Assembly (NCBI GenBank): GCA_946554335.1
Contig: CAMNSA010000009.1
Location: 1 to 64,000, forward strand
Source of the DNA: an uncultured Neglectibacter sp.
GTDB lineage: Bacteria; Bacillota; Clostridia; Oscillospirales; Acutalibacteraceae
DNA: 64,000 nt
Direction: 5' to 3'
The position numbers and the translations under genes are program-made. Within the stretch, counting starts at the first letter, position 1, and every line of letters begins with the position of its first letter. The notes beneath the pieces are model-generated. The model was not told where the DNA came from, did no database searches, and saw nothing but the letters and a program-made list of their open reading frames with translations. Positions 23,135-31,081 of this stretch are shown in pieces.

Positions 23135-24523
23135 ATGGCTGCGTTATGGATGAGAGAAAAAAAGGCGGGTTCAAGGAGAAAGGAGATTCCCCCGGTACGC
23201 CTGATCGTGATCAGCTTTGTGCTGTTGATCGTGCTGGGTACGATCCTGCTGTTCCTGCCCGTTTCCCACAAGTCTGGGGGCGTGTCACTGCTGGATTCGC
23301 TTTTTACCGCCACCTCGGCCACCTGTGTAACTGGCCTGTCTATCGGGGATACCTTCCGCACCTGGAGCCTTTTTGGGCAGGGCGTGATCCTGTTTCTGAT
23401 CCAGGTAGGGGGATTGGGCCTGGCCACTTTTGCCATTGGCTTTTCCCTTTTAATCCGCCGGAAAATGGGAATCCGGGAAATGTTGATTTTCAGCGAGACC
23501 TCCGGGGGACAGGTTCCGGAGCTTTCCTTCCTGCTGCGGCTCGTGCTGGGGTTTACCCTTCTCTGCGAAACCATCGGAGCGGGCCTTCTGATGCTGCGCT
23601 TTTTGCCTCTTTACGGCGAAAGGGGAGTGTGGCCCGCGGTATTTATCGCGGTTTCAGCTTATTGCAACGCGGGCTTCGATGTTTTGGGATTTATTCCCGG
23701 AAATTCCAGCCTTTCCGCCTTCGCGGGAGATCCGCTTGTCAGTCTGACCGTGTCATTTCTGATCATCATCGGCGGCCTGGGCTTCGTGGTGGTTGCCAAT
23801 ATCTACGAAAGCAAGCTGAAGGCGAGATTCCGCCGTCTGGAGAGGACGAAGCTCAATTTCCATTCTCAAATCTGCCTGCGTGTCTCTTTGGGCCTTCTTT
23901 TGCTGGGGACTCTGGGATTTTTCATCTTGGAATACGGGAATACCATGAAGGAGCTTTCCTTTTTTGAAAAGCTTAACGCCGCTTTCTTCCAATCTGCCAA
24001 TACCAGGACCGCTGGATTTGCCTCTGTGGATGTGGGAGCGCAAAAGGACATGACAAAGCTGCTGTCCGCTTTTCTGATGTTTATCGGCGGCTGTCCCGGG
24101 TCAACGGCGGGCGGCATTAAGGTGACGACCTTTGTGGTGCTGTTTGTAACGCTTCGCTCTACGATCCGCGGCGACAGAGAGCCGGTGACGCTCAAGCACC
24201 GCTTTTCTGAAAGCCAGGTATATAAGTCCTTTACTGTGGCAGTGCTGGGGCTTCTGCTGGTACTTCTGAATGTAGGGGTCATCACGGCCCTCAATCCCCA
24301 GGTATCCCTGCTGGACGCCCTGTTCGAGGCGGTTTCCGCTTTCGGTACGGTGGGACTTTCCGCCGGTGTTACACCTACGCTGGAGCCTGTTTCCAAGCTG
24401 TGTCTGATCCTTACCATGCTGATCGGGCGGGTGGGTCCCATCTCCTTTGGCCTTTCCATTATGATGAAGAAAAAGGGAAAGGGTGATTTGATCCTGCCGG
24501 AGGGCCGGATGCTCATCGGCTGA
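23135..24523 (+). CDS. TrkH/KtrB family potassium uptake protein
   Basis: 462 residues, a membrane channel-like protein with four pore repeats. Their filter regions are 'TSATCVTGLSIGD', 'SAYCNAGFDV', 'SANTRTAGFASV' and 'SAFGTVGLSAG', each with the expected Gly. It moves K+ (or Na+/K+) across the membrane. The regulatory KtrA/TrkA partner is not adjacent and must be encoded elsewhere. Length and short N-terminus fit KtrB better than TrkH. Shine-Dalgarno TTGGAGG precedes ATG 23135. Confidence 0.9.
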   Translation: MAALWMREKKAGSRRKEIPPVRLIVISFVLLIVLGTILLFLPVSHKSGGVSLLDSLFTATSATCVTGLSIGDTFRTWSLFGQGVILFLIQVGGLGLATFAIGFSLLIRRKMGIREMLIFSETSGGQVPELSFLLRLVLGFTLLCETIGAGLLMLRFLPLYGERGVWPAVFIAVSAYCNAGFDVLGFIPGNSSLSAFAGDPLVSLTVSFLIIIGGLGFVVVANIYESKLKARFRRLERTKLNFHSQICLRVSLGLLLLGTLGFFILEYGNTMKELSFFEKLNAAFFQSANTRTAGFASVDVGAQKDMTKLLSAFLMFIGGCPGSTAGGIKVTTFVVLFVTLRSTIRGDREPVTLKHRFSESQVYKSFTVAVLGLLLVLLNVGVITALNPQVSLLDALFEAVSAFGTVGLSAGVTPTLEPVSKLCLILTMLIGRVGPISFGLSIMMKKKGKGDLILPEGRMLIG

Positions 24524-24526
24524 ACA

Positions 24527-26083
24527 TCAATGCAAGAGAGACCGAGAAAGGTTGTTTTGTGAGAAACTGCTTTTTGTGGTCTCTTTTTTTGCCCAATAGC
24601 CTTTTTCCAGACCAAAATATCCGGCAGAGAACAGGATACCGGAGCATAATAGCTGCAAAAAGAGCAGAGAAAAGGAGTTTTGAACGGAGATCCCGGAAAG
24701 GACCGCCCGGCAGATCAACACGGAGGCCGCCGCGCAGAATAGTGGAGAAAGGATGGTTTTTCCAAGAGAAAGCTGAACTTTCGCCACCTTTAACAAGCGG
24801 TGCAGGCTTAAGGCGGCGTTGAAAATAGTGCTGAAAAACAAGATCCCCACATAGCTCTCCATCCCGAAATTACGCAGCAGGCAGAGCACCAGGATCACCC
24901 GGATCAGCGAGTCGGAAAAGTTGTATTTCATGGAGTTGAACTGCTCGTCAAGCCCTTTGAGGAGGCTGTCTACCACCACATCCAAATAGATGAGCGGGAC
25001 GATGGGCGCGAGAACGGTCAGATATTGCCCGGCGCTTTCGCTGTGGTAAAACGCTTGCCCCCAGCTGTTTCCAAAGGTGAGAAAGATCGCTGAAAAGAAA
25101 AACCCGAAAGCAATGGCGTAATGGACCGCCTTTGCCGTGATATGAGCTACGGCTTTTTCATGGTGTTTTTCCCGCTCCTTTGCAATTTTGGGGATCAGCA
25201 GAGAGGCAAAGGAGGTCAGAAACGAAGAGGGAAAATAGAGCATTGGCATGGCCATTCCCTGTAAAAGGCCGTATTGGGAAAGAGAAACGGAGTAACTAAG
25301 GCCAAAGCGCTGCAGCTCTCGGGGGATCAAGAGGTTTTCTCCCGTGTTCAAAAGACTTCTTGCCGCAGAGCTCAAGGTGCAGGGCAAAGCGATGTGGGCA
25401 AGACCTCTCAGGACTCCTTTGGCTTTTTTTCCTTTTTTTGCCGCGTTTTTTCTCAGGCTTCTGCGGTAGGCCAAAAAACTGCTGAGAAAGGAAACGGCCT
25501 CGCCCAAAGAGGAGGCGGTCATAGCGGCAAGACAGGCGGCTTCGATCCCCTGAGGGGCAAAATGCCAGAAAAAGAACACCGTGGCTAGGATAGTCAAAAT
25601 CTGTTCCAGGGCATCAGAAGAGGCGGTGTAAAGGGATTCGTCCACCGCTAAAAAATAGCCCTTCATACAGGTACACAGGGCCATGAAGGGGAGGCCGAGG
25701 CCCAGAATCTTCAGGCATGGGGCCGCTTCTTTGTTATTGAGGAAAACTTCTGCGGCCGGATCGGAAAGGAAGAAAAGCAGAGCGGCGATAGAAAGGCTGA
25801 TGATAAGGCAAAAGGCAAAGCATCGGGCTACGATGGAGCGGATGGTCTCCCTGCGGTTGGCCGCAATAGCGGCAGAGACCATTCGTGTGACCGCCAGACT
25901 GATGCCGGAGGTGGAGAGGGTAACAGTGAGGGTGAAAACGGAGAACACCAGCTGATAAAGCCCCATACCCTGCGAGCCAATCTTTTGGGAAAGATAAGAG
26001 CGGTATCCCATATTGGTGATCCGCAGAAACAGAGAGACCAGCGTGAGCAGAGCGCCCTGGATCAGAAATTTCCTTTTCGTCAT
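24527..26083 (-). CDS. SpoVB/MurJ-like polysaccharide flippase (MOP superfamily)
   Basis: 518 residues with 12-14 hydrophobic helices. 'GALLTLVSLFLRITNMGYRSYLSQKIGSQGMGLYQLVFSV' matches the start of the stage V sporulation protein B/MurJ-like family, and 'ALPCTLSSAARSLLNTGENLLIP' is a second conserved block. Members flip lipid-linked cell-wall or spore cortex precursors. I chose ATG 26083, after AAAGGGA; the frame extends 52 codons upstream but that part is hydrophilic and overlaps the divergent prmA promoter. Confidence 0.85.
   Translation of the reverse strand: MTKRKFLIQGALLTLVSLFLRITNMGYRSYLSQKIGSQGMGLYQLVFSVFTLTVTLSTSGISLAVTRMVSAAIAANRRETIRSIVARCFAFCLIISLSIAALLFFLSDPAAEVFLNNKEAAPCLKILGLGLPFMALCTCMKGYFLAVDESLYTASSDALEQILTILATVFFFWHFAPQGIEAACLAAMTASSLGEAVSFLSSFLAYRRSLRKNAAKKGKKAKGVLRGLAHIALPCTLSSAARSLLNTGENLLIPRELQRFGLSYSVSLSQYGLLQGMAMPMLYFPSSFLTSFASLLIPKIAKEREKHHEKAVAHITAKAVHYAIAFGFFFSAIFLTFGNSWGQAFYHSESAGQYLTVLAPIVPLIYLDVVVDSLLKGLDEQFNSMKYNFSDSLIRVILVLCLLRNFGMESYVGILFFSTIFNAALSLHRLLKVAKVQLSLGKTILSPLFCAAASVLICRAVLSGISVQNSFSLLFLQLLCSGILFSAGYFGLEKGYWAKKETTKSSFSQNNLSRSLLH
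24534..24590 (+). terminator. Terminator of the K+ transporter gene, inside the converging gene
   Basis: AGAGACC (24536-24542) pairs with GGTCTCT (24578-24584) around a 35-nt loop and is followed by TTTTTT. It lies within the last codons of the minus-strand flippase gene because the two stops are only 3 bp apart. Confidence 0.5.
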
Positions 26084-26109
26084 AGCGAAGTTCCCTTTCT
26101 TGATTCGGG

Positions 26110-26138
26110 TTGAAAAATGGTGGGAAGTAGGATAAAAT
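26110..26138 (+). promoter_or_regulatory. Promoter of the prmA operon
   Basis: TTGAAA (26110-26115), 17-nt spacer, TAAAAT (26133-26138), about 75 nt before prmA. Confidence 0.6.
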
Positions 26139-26213
26139 AAATCAGAAGTCTTGGAGGAATATTCAGAAACGGCAGGTTTTGAAACAGCGCCGTAGAAAAG
26201 GATGATGGGGAAG

Positions 26214-27140
26214 ATGGAGACAAACTGGACAGAGATCATTTTGGAGGTGCCGGCTCAGCAGGCTGAGTTGGTGGCCAGTATTGCCAATATGGTAGTGCCC
26301 TATGGCATTTATATGGAAGACTATTCCCATTTAGAAGAAGAGGCGCTGGAGATCGCTCACATCGATCTGATCGACGAAGAGCTTTTGAACAAGGATCGCT
26401 CAAAGGCGTGGATCCATGTGTATATCAGCCCGGAAGAAAATCCCAATGAAGCGGTCTCCTTTTTGCAGGAGCGCTGTACAGCGGAACAGATCCCCTGTGA
26501 GGTCACCTGCGCAAGCTGCGCCCAGGAGGATTGGATCAACAACTGGAAAAAATATTTTAAGCCTGTTCCCGTGGGGGAGAAGCTTTTGATCCGGCCCATT
26601 TGGGAAGAGAGCTTTGAAGCACAGGGAAGGATCGTTTTGAATCTGGAGCCTGGGATCGCCTTTGGGACCGGGACCCACGAGACGACCCGGCTGTGTCTGG
26701 AGCTGTTGGAAAAATATGTCGTCCCCGGGTCGGATTTTTTGGATGTGGGCTGCGGAAGCGGAATTTTGTCGGTGGCGGCGCTGCTTTTGGGTGCGCGAAG
26801 CGCGGTGGGCGTGGACATTGACCCCCTGGCGGTAAAGACGGCAAGGGAAAACGCGGCCAACAATCAGGTGGAGAAGCAATTTACCGGGATCTGCGGCAGC
26901 CTGGCAGAGAAGGTGACGGGGAAATTCCAGGTGGTCGCGGCCAATATTGTGGCTGATGTGGTGATCGAGCTGACGCGGGATGTGCCTTCTTTTTTACAGC
27001 CGGAGGGCGTTTATATCATCAGCGGGATCATCGACCAGAGAGAAGCGAATGTGCTGGAAGCGGTGGAAAAGGATTTTGTGGTCCTGGAACGCCGGGAGGA
27101 AAAGGGCTGGGTCGCCATGGCGCTCGCCCTAAAAAAATGA
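26214..27140 (+). CDS. prmA: Ribosomal protein L11 methyltransferase
   Basis: 308 residues. The N-terminal L11-recognition domain starts 'METNWTEIILEVPAQQAELV'. The linker 'QEDWINNWKKYFKPVPVGEKLLIRP' and catalytic domain 'PGIAFGTGTHETTRLCLELLE', 'FLDVGCGSGILSVAALLLGA' and 'VAANIVADVV' are PrmA hallmarks. It trimethylates L11. ATG 26214 fits the family start; ATGs at 26202 and 26205 are alternatives. Confidence 0.94.
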   Translation: METNWTEIILEVPAQQAELVASIANMVVPYGIYMEDYSHLEEEALEIAHIDLIDEELLNKDRSKAWIHVYISPEENPNEAVSFLQERCTAEQIPCEVTCASCAQEDWINNWKKYFKPVPVGEKLLIRPIWEESFEAQGRIVLNLEPGIAFGTGTHETTRLCLELLEKYVVPGSDFLDVGCGSGILSVAALLLGARSAVGVDIDPLAVKTARENAANNQVEKQFTGICGSLAEKVTGKFQVVAANIVADVVIELTRDVPSFLQPEGVYIISGIIDQREANVLEAVEKDFVVLERREEKGWVAMALALKK

Positions 27141-27173
27141 TGAGTGCAGCGAGTTGGCAACCGGGAGGAAAGA

Positions 27174-28259
27174 ATGGTTTTTGAAAATGCGATCTCAACG
27201 CGGCGGGTTTTTCTTCGTCCCTGGAAAATGGAGGACGCGGAAGATCTTTTTGAGTACGCTCGGGATCCCCAGGTGGGACCGAACGCCGGATGGGAGCCCC
27301 ATGAAACAAAAGAGGAAAGCCGTGCTGTGATCCAATTATTCACCGATCCTGAGAAACCCGCGATGGTCTTTGCTATGGAGGACCGGGAAAGCGGAAGGGT
27401 GATCGGTTCCGTCGGCATAGAGCCGGATGTGCGGCGTCCGGGCGTGGAAAAGGCGTTGAGCCTGGGATATGCCCTTTCCAGAAGCTATTGGGGAAAGGGC
27501 TTGATGACAGAGGCCTGCGAAGCGGTGATCGATTATGTGTTTCAGACCCGTCAGGCAAAGATCCTTTCCATCACGCATTACCCGGAGAACGACCGTTCCC
27601 GGCGTGTCATTGAAAAATGCGGGTTTCGGTTTGAGGGAAGGCTTTCTCAGGCTACCGTGCTCTATAACGGCGATGTGCGCGACCTGTGCTTTTACTCGAT
27701 GACTGCTGCCGAATACTACCGGAAGCAGGCGGAGAAGAGAGGGCTTTCTCTCATTTTACCGGAAGAGGCAAAGCGGGAAGAAATAGAGGTATATCGGGAA
27801 GCGTGGGGAAAAGAGCGAATTATCCCCGGCTCTTTGAAGCGAAGAGGGGAAGAGAGTCTTGACGAGTGGTTAAAGCAGAATATCGCCGGGCGCAGTTTCC
27901 GGGAAGATTCAAAGCTGGTCACCTCCCACACTTATTTTTTGACAGATCCATCCGGAGCGCTTTTGGGAGCAGTAGACCTGCGTCACCATCTGACAGACGC
28001 GCTGTTTCGTACCGGCGGGCATATCGGCTATGGGATTCGCCCCTCCTGCCGGGGAAAAAATTACGCGCCCTGTATGCTGGCGCTGTGTCTGGAAAAGGCA
28101 AAGGAACGGGGCATAGAACGGGTGCTGGTTACCTGCCGGGAAGAAAACCGCGCTTCGGCCGCGGTGATTGAGGCCTGCGGCGGTGTAATGGAAAACAGGA
28201 TAGAAGAAAATGGAGAATGTTTTCGTCGCTATTGGATCGCGCAGGAAGGGGGAAAATAA
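27174..28259 (+). CDS. Tandem GNAT acetyltransferase (two domains)
   Basis: 361 residues, two GNAT folds in one chain. The first (~1-185) is RimJ/RimL-like ('TRRVFLRPWKMEDAEDLFEYARD', acetyl-CoA loop 'SRSYWGKGLMTEACEAVIDY', 'ENDRSRRVIEKCGFRFEG'). The second (~190-361) is a distinct GNAT ('IGYGIRPSCRGKNYAPCMLAL', 'CREENRASAAVIEACGG'). Both acetyl-CoA loops look intact. Substrates unknown. Start ATG 27174 follows GGGAGGAAAG and is preferred over an upstream in-frame ATG at 27144. Confidence 0.85.
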   Translation: MVFENAISTRRVFLRPWKMEDAEDLFEYARDPQVGPNAGWEPHETKEESRAVIQLFTDPEKPAMVFAMEDRESGRVIGSVGIEPDVRRPGVEKALSLGYALSRSYWGKGLMTEACEAVIDYVFQTRQAKILSITHYPENDRSRRVIEKCGFRFEGRLSQATVLYNGDVRDLCFYSMTAAEYYRKQAEKRGLSLILPEEAKREEIEVYREAWGKERIIPGSLKRRGEESLDEWLKQNIAGRSFREDSKLVTSHTYFLTDPSGALLGAVDLRHHLTDALFRTGGHIGYGIRPSCRGKNYAPCMLALCLEKAKERGIERVLVTCREENRASAAVIEACGGVMENRIEENGECFRRYWIAQEGGK

Positions 28260-28261
28260 AA

Positions 28262-28750
28262 GTGGATCAGTCCGCTTTGGTTTTAAAAATGTCAGAGTAT
28301 GAGGCCGGCTGTGTGGAGCGGGTCAACCACTTTTTGAAGGCTTACGCCTTTGCCAAAACCATAGGCGAGGGGGAGGGCTTCTCCGGATCACTTCAGGATA
28401 TATTGGAAACGGCGGCGCTAGTGCACGATATTGGTATCAGGCCCAGCCTGGAGAAGTACAAAAGCGCCGCGGGGGAGTATCAGGAAAAGGAGGGCCCGGG
28501 TATTGCGAAGGAGATGCTTCAGGGCTTGGGATATTCCAAGGAGCTGATTGAGCGCGTCTGTTTCCTGGTGGGTCATCATCATACCTATGATAAGATCGAC
28601 GGGGCGGATTATCAGGCATTGGTGGAAGCGGATTTTCTTGTAAATATTTTTGAGGGAAATATGGAACAAAGCGCGGTGGAAAAAGTGAAAGAGACGATTT
28701 TCCGCACAAAGACCGGCACAAGGCTTTTAGAGCTGCTTTTTCTGGACTGA
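28262..28750 (+). CDS. HD-domain hydrolase
   Basis: About 162 residues. 'ETAALVHDIGI' supplies the HD pair and 'CFLVGHHHTYDKIDG' further metal-binding His residues. Such small HD proteins are phosphohydrolases acting on nucleotides or related phosphate esters. GTG 28262 lies 8 nt after AAGGGGGAAA at the end of the GNAT gene, so translation is coupled; ATG 28289 is an alternative start. Confidence 0.82.
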   Translation: MDQSALVLKMSEYEAGCVERVNHFLKAYAFAKTIGEGEGFSGSLQDILETAALVHDIGIRPSLEKYKSAAGEYQEKEGPGIAKEMLQGLGYSKELIERVCFLVGHHHTYDKIDGADYQALVEADFLVNIFEGNMEQSAVEKVKETIFRTKTGTRLLELLFLD

Positions 28751-28773
28751 TCCCGGATTTTTAAGGAAGAAGA

Positions 28774-28807
28774 AAGGCGCCCACAGCCAGATGACTGTGG
28801 GCGCCTT
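28774..28807. terminator. Hairpin between converging genes
   Basis: Thirteen-bp stem AAGGCGCCCACAG (28774-28786) / CTGTGGGCGCCTT (28795-28807). The T-tract on the right is weak (GTCTATG) and the left flank is A-rich, so it suits leftward termination somewhat better. Confidence 0.65.
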
Positions 28808-28825
28808 GTCTATGATATTATTCTT

Positions 28826-29677
28826 TCAGATATTTGCCTTGAGCCAGGCGATGTCTTCCTTCAGGCAGGAGATCCTGTCTTTCCCGCCATAGTTCGCCTC
28901 GCGCTCTACCACATAGAGCACATCGCTGCGCTGAGCGTCGGCAGCGGCTTTGACCGCTTTCCAGTCTACGATTCCGGAGCCCTGAGCCACATTCAGCTTT
29001 TCCCGCGCCTGTATCTTTTTCAGGAATTCCGGCGGGAAAATAGGTTTGCCGTTCTCGTCCAAATCAAACTTGGGCTGGGGCGTTTTGTCATAACGGGAGC
29101 GGGGCGGATCCGCTCCGATGACATCACTGTTTTCCTTGATGTGGATGGCCGCGATGCGTCCGGCGTGCTTCTGAATGTAGGCGATGGGGTCAACGCCGGC
29201 AGCGGAAGCCCATCCGCAGTCAATCTCAAAGGCGACCAGGTCCGGGTCGCTGTACTCGATGAGCCAGTCCATCAGATACTTTCCGCCGTCCTCGGTAAAC
29301 TCGCTGGTGTGGTTGTGATAGCCTACGAACATGCCGTGCTGTTTTGCCATTTTTCCGAAACGGTTCAGGTCTTCCGCAAGCTCCTTGGCCTCTTCTTTAT
29401 TGGAAAAGGCAGCGGAAGGACAGAACACGGCTTTGACGCCCAGCTTGGCAAGATAGGGAATATCCTCCTCCATAAAGTTCAGCATCACATGCGCGGAAAC
29501 AGCCTTTGCACCGGACTCGTCCAGCGCCTGCTTTACCGTCTCCACAGGGAGGTCTTCATAGCCGCGGGCAAATTCCACGCCGGAAAAGCCCATCTGGGCA
29601 GCGGTCTTGATTTTCTCTGTCAGGCTGAGCGTGCACTCATGGCCGAAGGAGTAAAGCTGTAAATTGATATGATCCAT
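28826..29677 (-). CDS. Sugar phosphate isomerase/epimerase family TIM barrel
   Basis: 283 residues, the AP-endonuclease-2/xylose isomerase-like fold. Metal-site segments are 'FVGYHNHTSEF', 'VAFEIDCGWASAAGVDP', 'IAAIHIKENSD' and the final 'YVVERE'. It follows the Gfo/Idh/MocA dehydrogenase on the same strand, a pairing typical of inositol, inosose or keto-sugar breakdown. ATG 29677 is preferred (8 nt after AAAGGA) over ATG 29686, which abuts the Shine-Dalgarno. Confidence 0.86.
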   Translation of the reverse strand: MDHINLQLYSFGHECTLSLTEKIKTAAQMGFSGVEFARGYEDLPVETVKQALDESGAKAVSAHVMLNFMEEDIPYLAKLGVKAVFCPSAAFSNKEEAKELAEDLNRFGKMAKQHGMFVGYHNHTSEFTEDGGKYLMDWLIEYSDPDLVAFEIDCGWASAAGVDPIAYIQKHAGRIAAIHIKENSDVIGADPPRSRYDKTPQPKFDLDENGKPIFPPEFLKKIQAREKLNVAQGSGIVDWKAVKAAADAQRSDVLYVVEREANYGGKDRISCLKEDIAWLKANI

Positions 29678-29730
29678 CTTACTCATCCTTTCTATGATTT
29701 GATTGGTTTCAGGAAGACCTGATAGAAATT

Positions 29731-29756
29731 GTGCCTTTGCGGTTAGGCAAAGGCAC
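29731..29756. other. Intercistronic hairpin
   Basis: GTGCCTTTGC (29731-29740) and GCAAAGGCAC (29747-29756) form a 10-bp stem between the dehydrogenase and isomerase genes. It lacks a good T-run, so an RNA stability or processing element is more likely than a full terminator. Confidence 0.5.
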
Positions 29757-29781
29757 AGGATAGATCAGAGATAGGAAAAAC

Positions 29782-30927
29782 TTAGTCGAAGATCGGCATG
29801 CCTTCACTGTCAAAATAGACAGGCTTGTTGTGCTTGGAAGAATAGTAGATAGAGTCAAGGATCTTTGTAACGCAGAAAGCCTGATCTGCCGTGACGAAGA
29901 GCTCGCCCTCGCCGCGAAGAGCCTTTACCCAGATCTCATGCTCCTTGGAGATGGGAGCGGGACCCTGGCTGAACCCGGGGATATAACCGGCAACCTTCTC
30001 GCCAACCCAGGAAACGGTGGGATATCCGCCGACGATATGGTTCAGGCGAACGCGGTCCTCCTTGGTGTCCAGGCCGCCCTTGGTGCCTGCCAGTGTAGTG
30101 TAGGCCTCGTTATTTGCGCCGGTTTCTTTCGCCATGTTGATGGCCCAGGAGGCACGCAGGTTGATGACGGCGCCGTTCTTCATCTTGATATGGCCTACAG
30201 CGGAATCTTCCACATCGTAGGTCTCGTTATTCCAGGAGTTGGGGTTTCCGCGATGGTCATACTGGCCCTGATGAGCGGGATCCAGAATACGGCCCAGCTT
30301 CTCAAAGGAAGTTCCCACAACATACTCTACATCATAGTTGTTCATCAGGAACAGGGTGAAGTCCAGAGTGTGGGTGCCGATGTCGATCAGGGGTCCGCCG
30401 CCCTGCTTGGACTTGTCGGTAAATACGCCCCAGGTGGGAACGCCGCGATAACGCAGATAAGAGGCCTCAGCATAATAGATATCGCCCAGCCATCCCTCGT
30501 CAACAACCTTCTTTGCCACCTGATTGGCGGGGAAGTGACGATACTGATAGCCAATGGTCAGCATTTTGCCGGTGCGGTCTCTGGCCTCCAGCATTTTTTT
30601 GGCATCCGCGGTGGTAGCGGCCATAGGCTTCTCGCAAAGCACATGCTTGCCGGCCTCCAAAGCGGCGATGGTGATCTCACAGTGAGCGATGTTGGGGGTA
30701 AGTACGTGAACAGCGTCGATCGTGGGATCGGCCAGAAGCTCATGATAGTCGGTATAGACCTTCGCGTCGGGAGTGCCGTACTCCTTTGCCGCCTTCTCTG
30801 CTCTCTCGGGGATCAAATCGCAGAAAGCGACCAGGTCGACATACTCTTTCTGCTGAGACATGCCGGGGAGATGCTTCTGATTAGCGATTCCACCGCAGCC
30901 GATGAAACCAATCTTTAACTTTGCCAT
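29782..30927 (-). CDS. Gfo/Idh/MocA family oxidoreductase
   Basis: 381 residues. The N-terminal Rossmann domain starts 'KIGFIGCGGIANQKHLPGM' and includes 'VHVLTPNIAHCEI' and the 'CEKPMA' motif holding the catalytic Lys. The C-terminal alpha/beta domain has 'GGGPLIDIGTHTLDFTLFLM' with the catalytic Asp/His region. It oxidises or reduces a sugar or polyol with NAD(P). First gene of the unit with the isomerase. Shine-Dalgarno AGGAGGAAA precedes ATG 30927. Confidence 0.9.
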   Translation of the reverse strand: MAKLKIGFIGCGGIANQKHLPGMSQQKEYVDLVAFCDLIPERAEKAAKEYGTPDAKVYTDYHELLADPTIDAVHVLTPNIAHCEITIAALEAGKHVLCEKPMAATTADAKKMLEARDRTGKMLTIGYQYRHFPANQVAKKVVDEGWLGDIYYAEASYLRYRGVPTWGVFTDKSKQGGGPLIDIGTHTLDFTLFLMNNYDVEYVVGTSFEKLGRILDPAHQGQYDHRGNPNSWNNETYDVEDSAVGHIKMKNGAVINLRASWAINMAKETGANNEAYTTLAGTKGGLDTKEDRVRLNHIVGGYPTVSWVGEKVAGYIPGFSQGPAPISKEHEIWVKALRGEGELFVTADQAFCVTKILDSIYYSSKHNKPVYFDSEGMPIFD

Positions 30928-30992
30928 GCTTTTTTCCTCCTAAGGTTCAGAAATAATGACAGCCATCAAAGGGCTTGCCGTAGGATATCTTT

Positions 30993-31021
30993 ATTCTATT
31001 ACAGAGTTTCTAAAAAGTAAA
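30993..31021 (-). promoter_or_regulatory. Promoter of the dehydrogenase-isomerase operon
   Basis: On the minus strand, AGTAAA complement TTTACT (31016-31021), 17-nt spacer, TAGAAT (30993-30998), about 66 nt before the gene. Confidence 0.55.
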
Positions 31022-31066
31022 GGTTTTCCAAGAAGAAAAAGTGAGTATTTTCCAAAAAACGCGCTT

Positions 31067-31081
31067 TTGAAACCGGTTTAA
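31067..31081. promoter_or_regulatory. Candidate LacI-family operator
   Basis: The palindrome AAACCGGTTT (31070-31079) has flanks TG and AA, resembling LacI/GalR operators with a central CG. It sits about 46 bp upstream of the -35 of the sugar operon and overlaps the proS stop codon. No regulator gene is adjacent. Confidence 0.35.

Noticed and set aside
29830-30918. 362-codon frame antisense to the Gfo/Idh/MocA gene
   Set aside because: Shadow frame without Shine-Dalgarno or domain; the minus-strand gene has the full family pattern.
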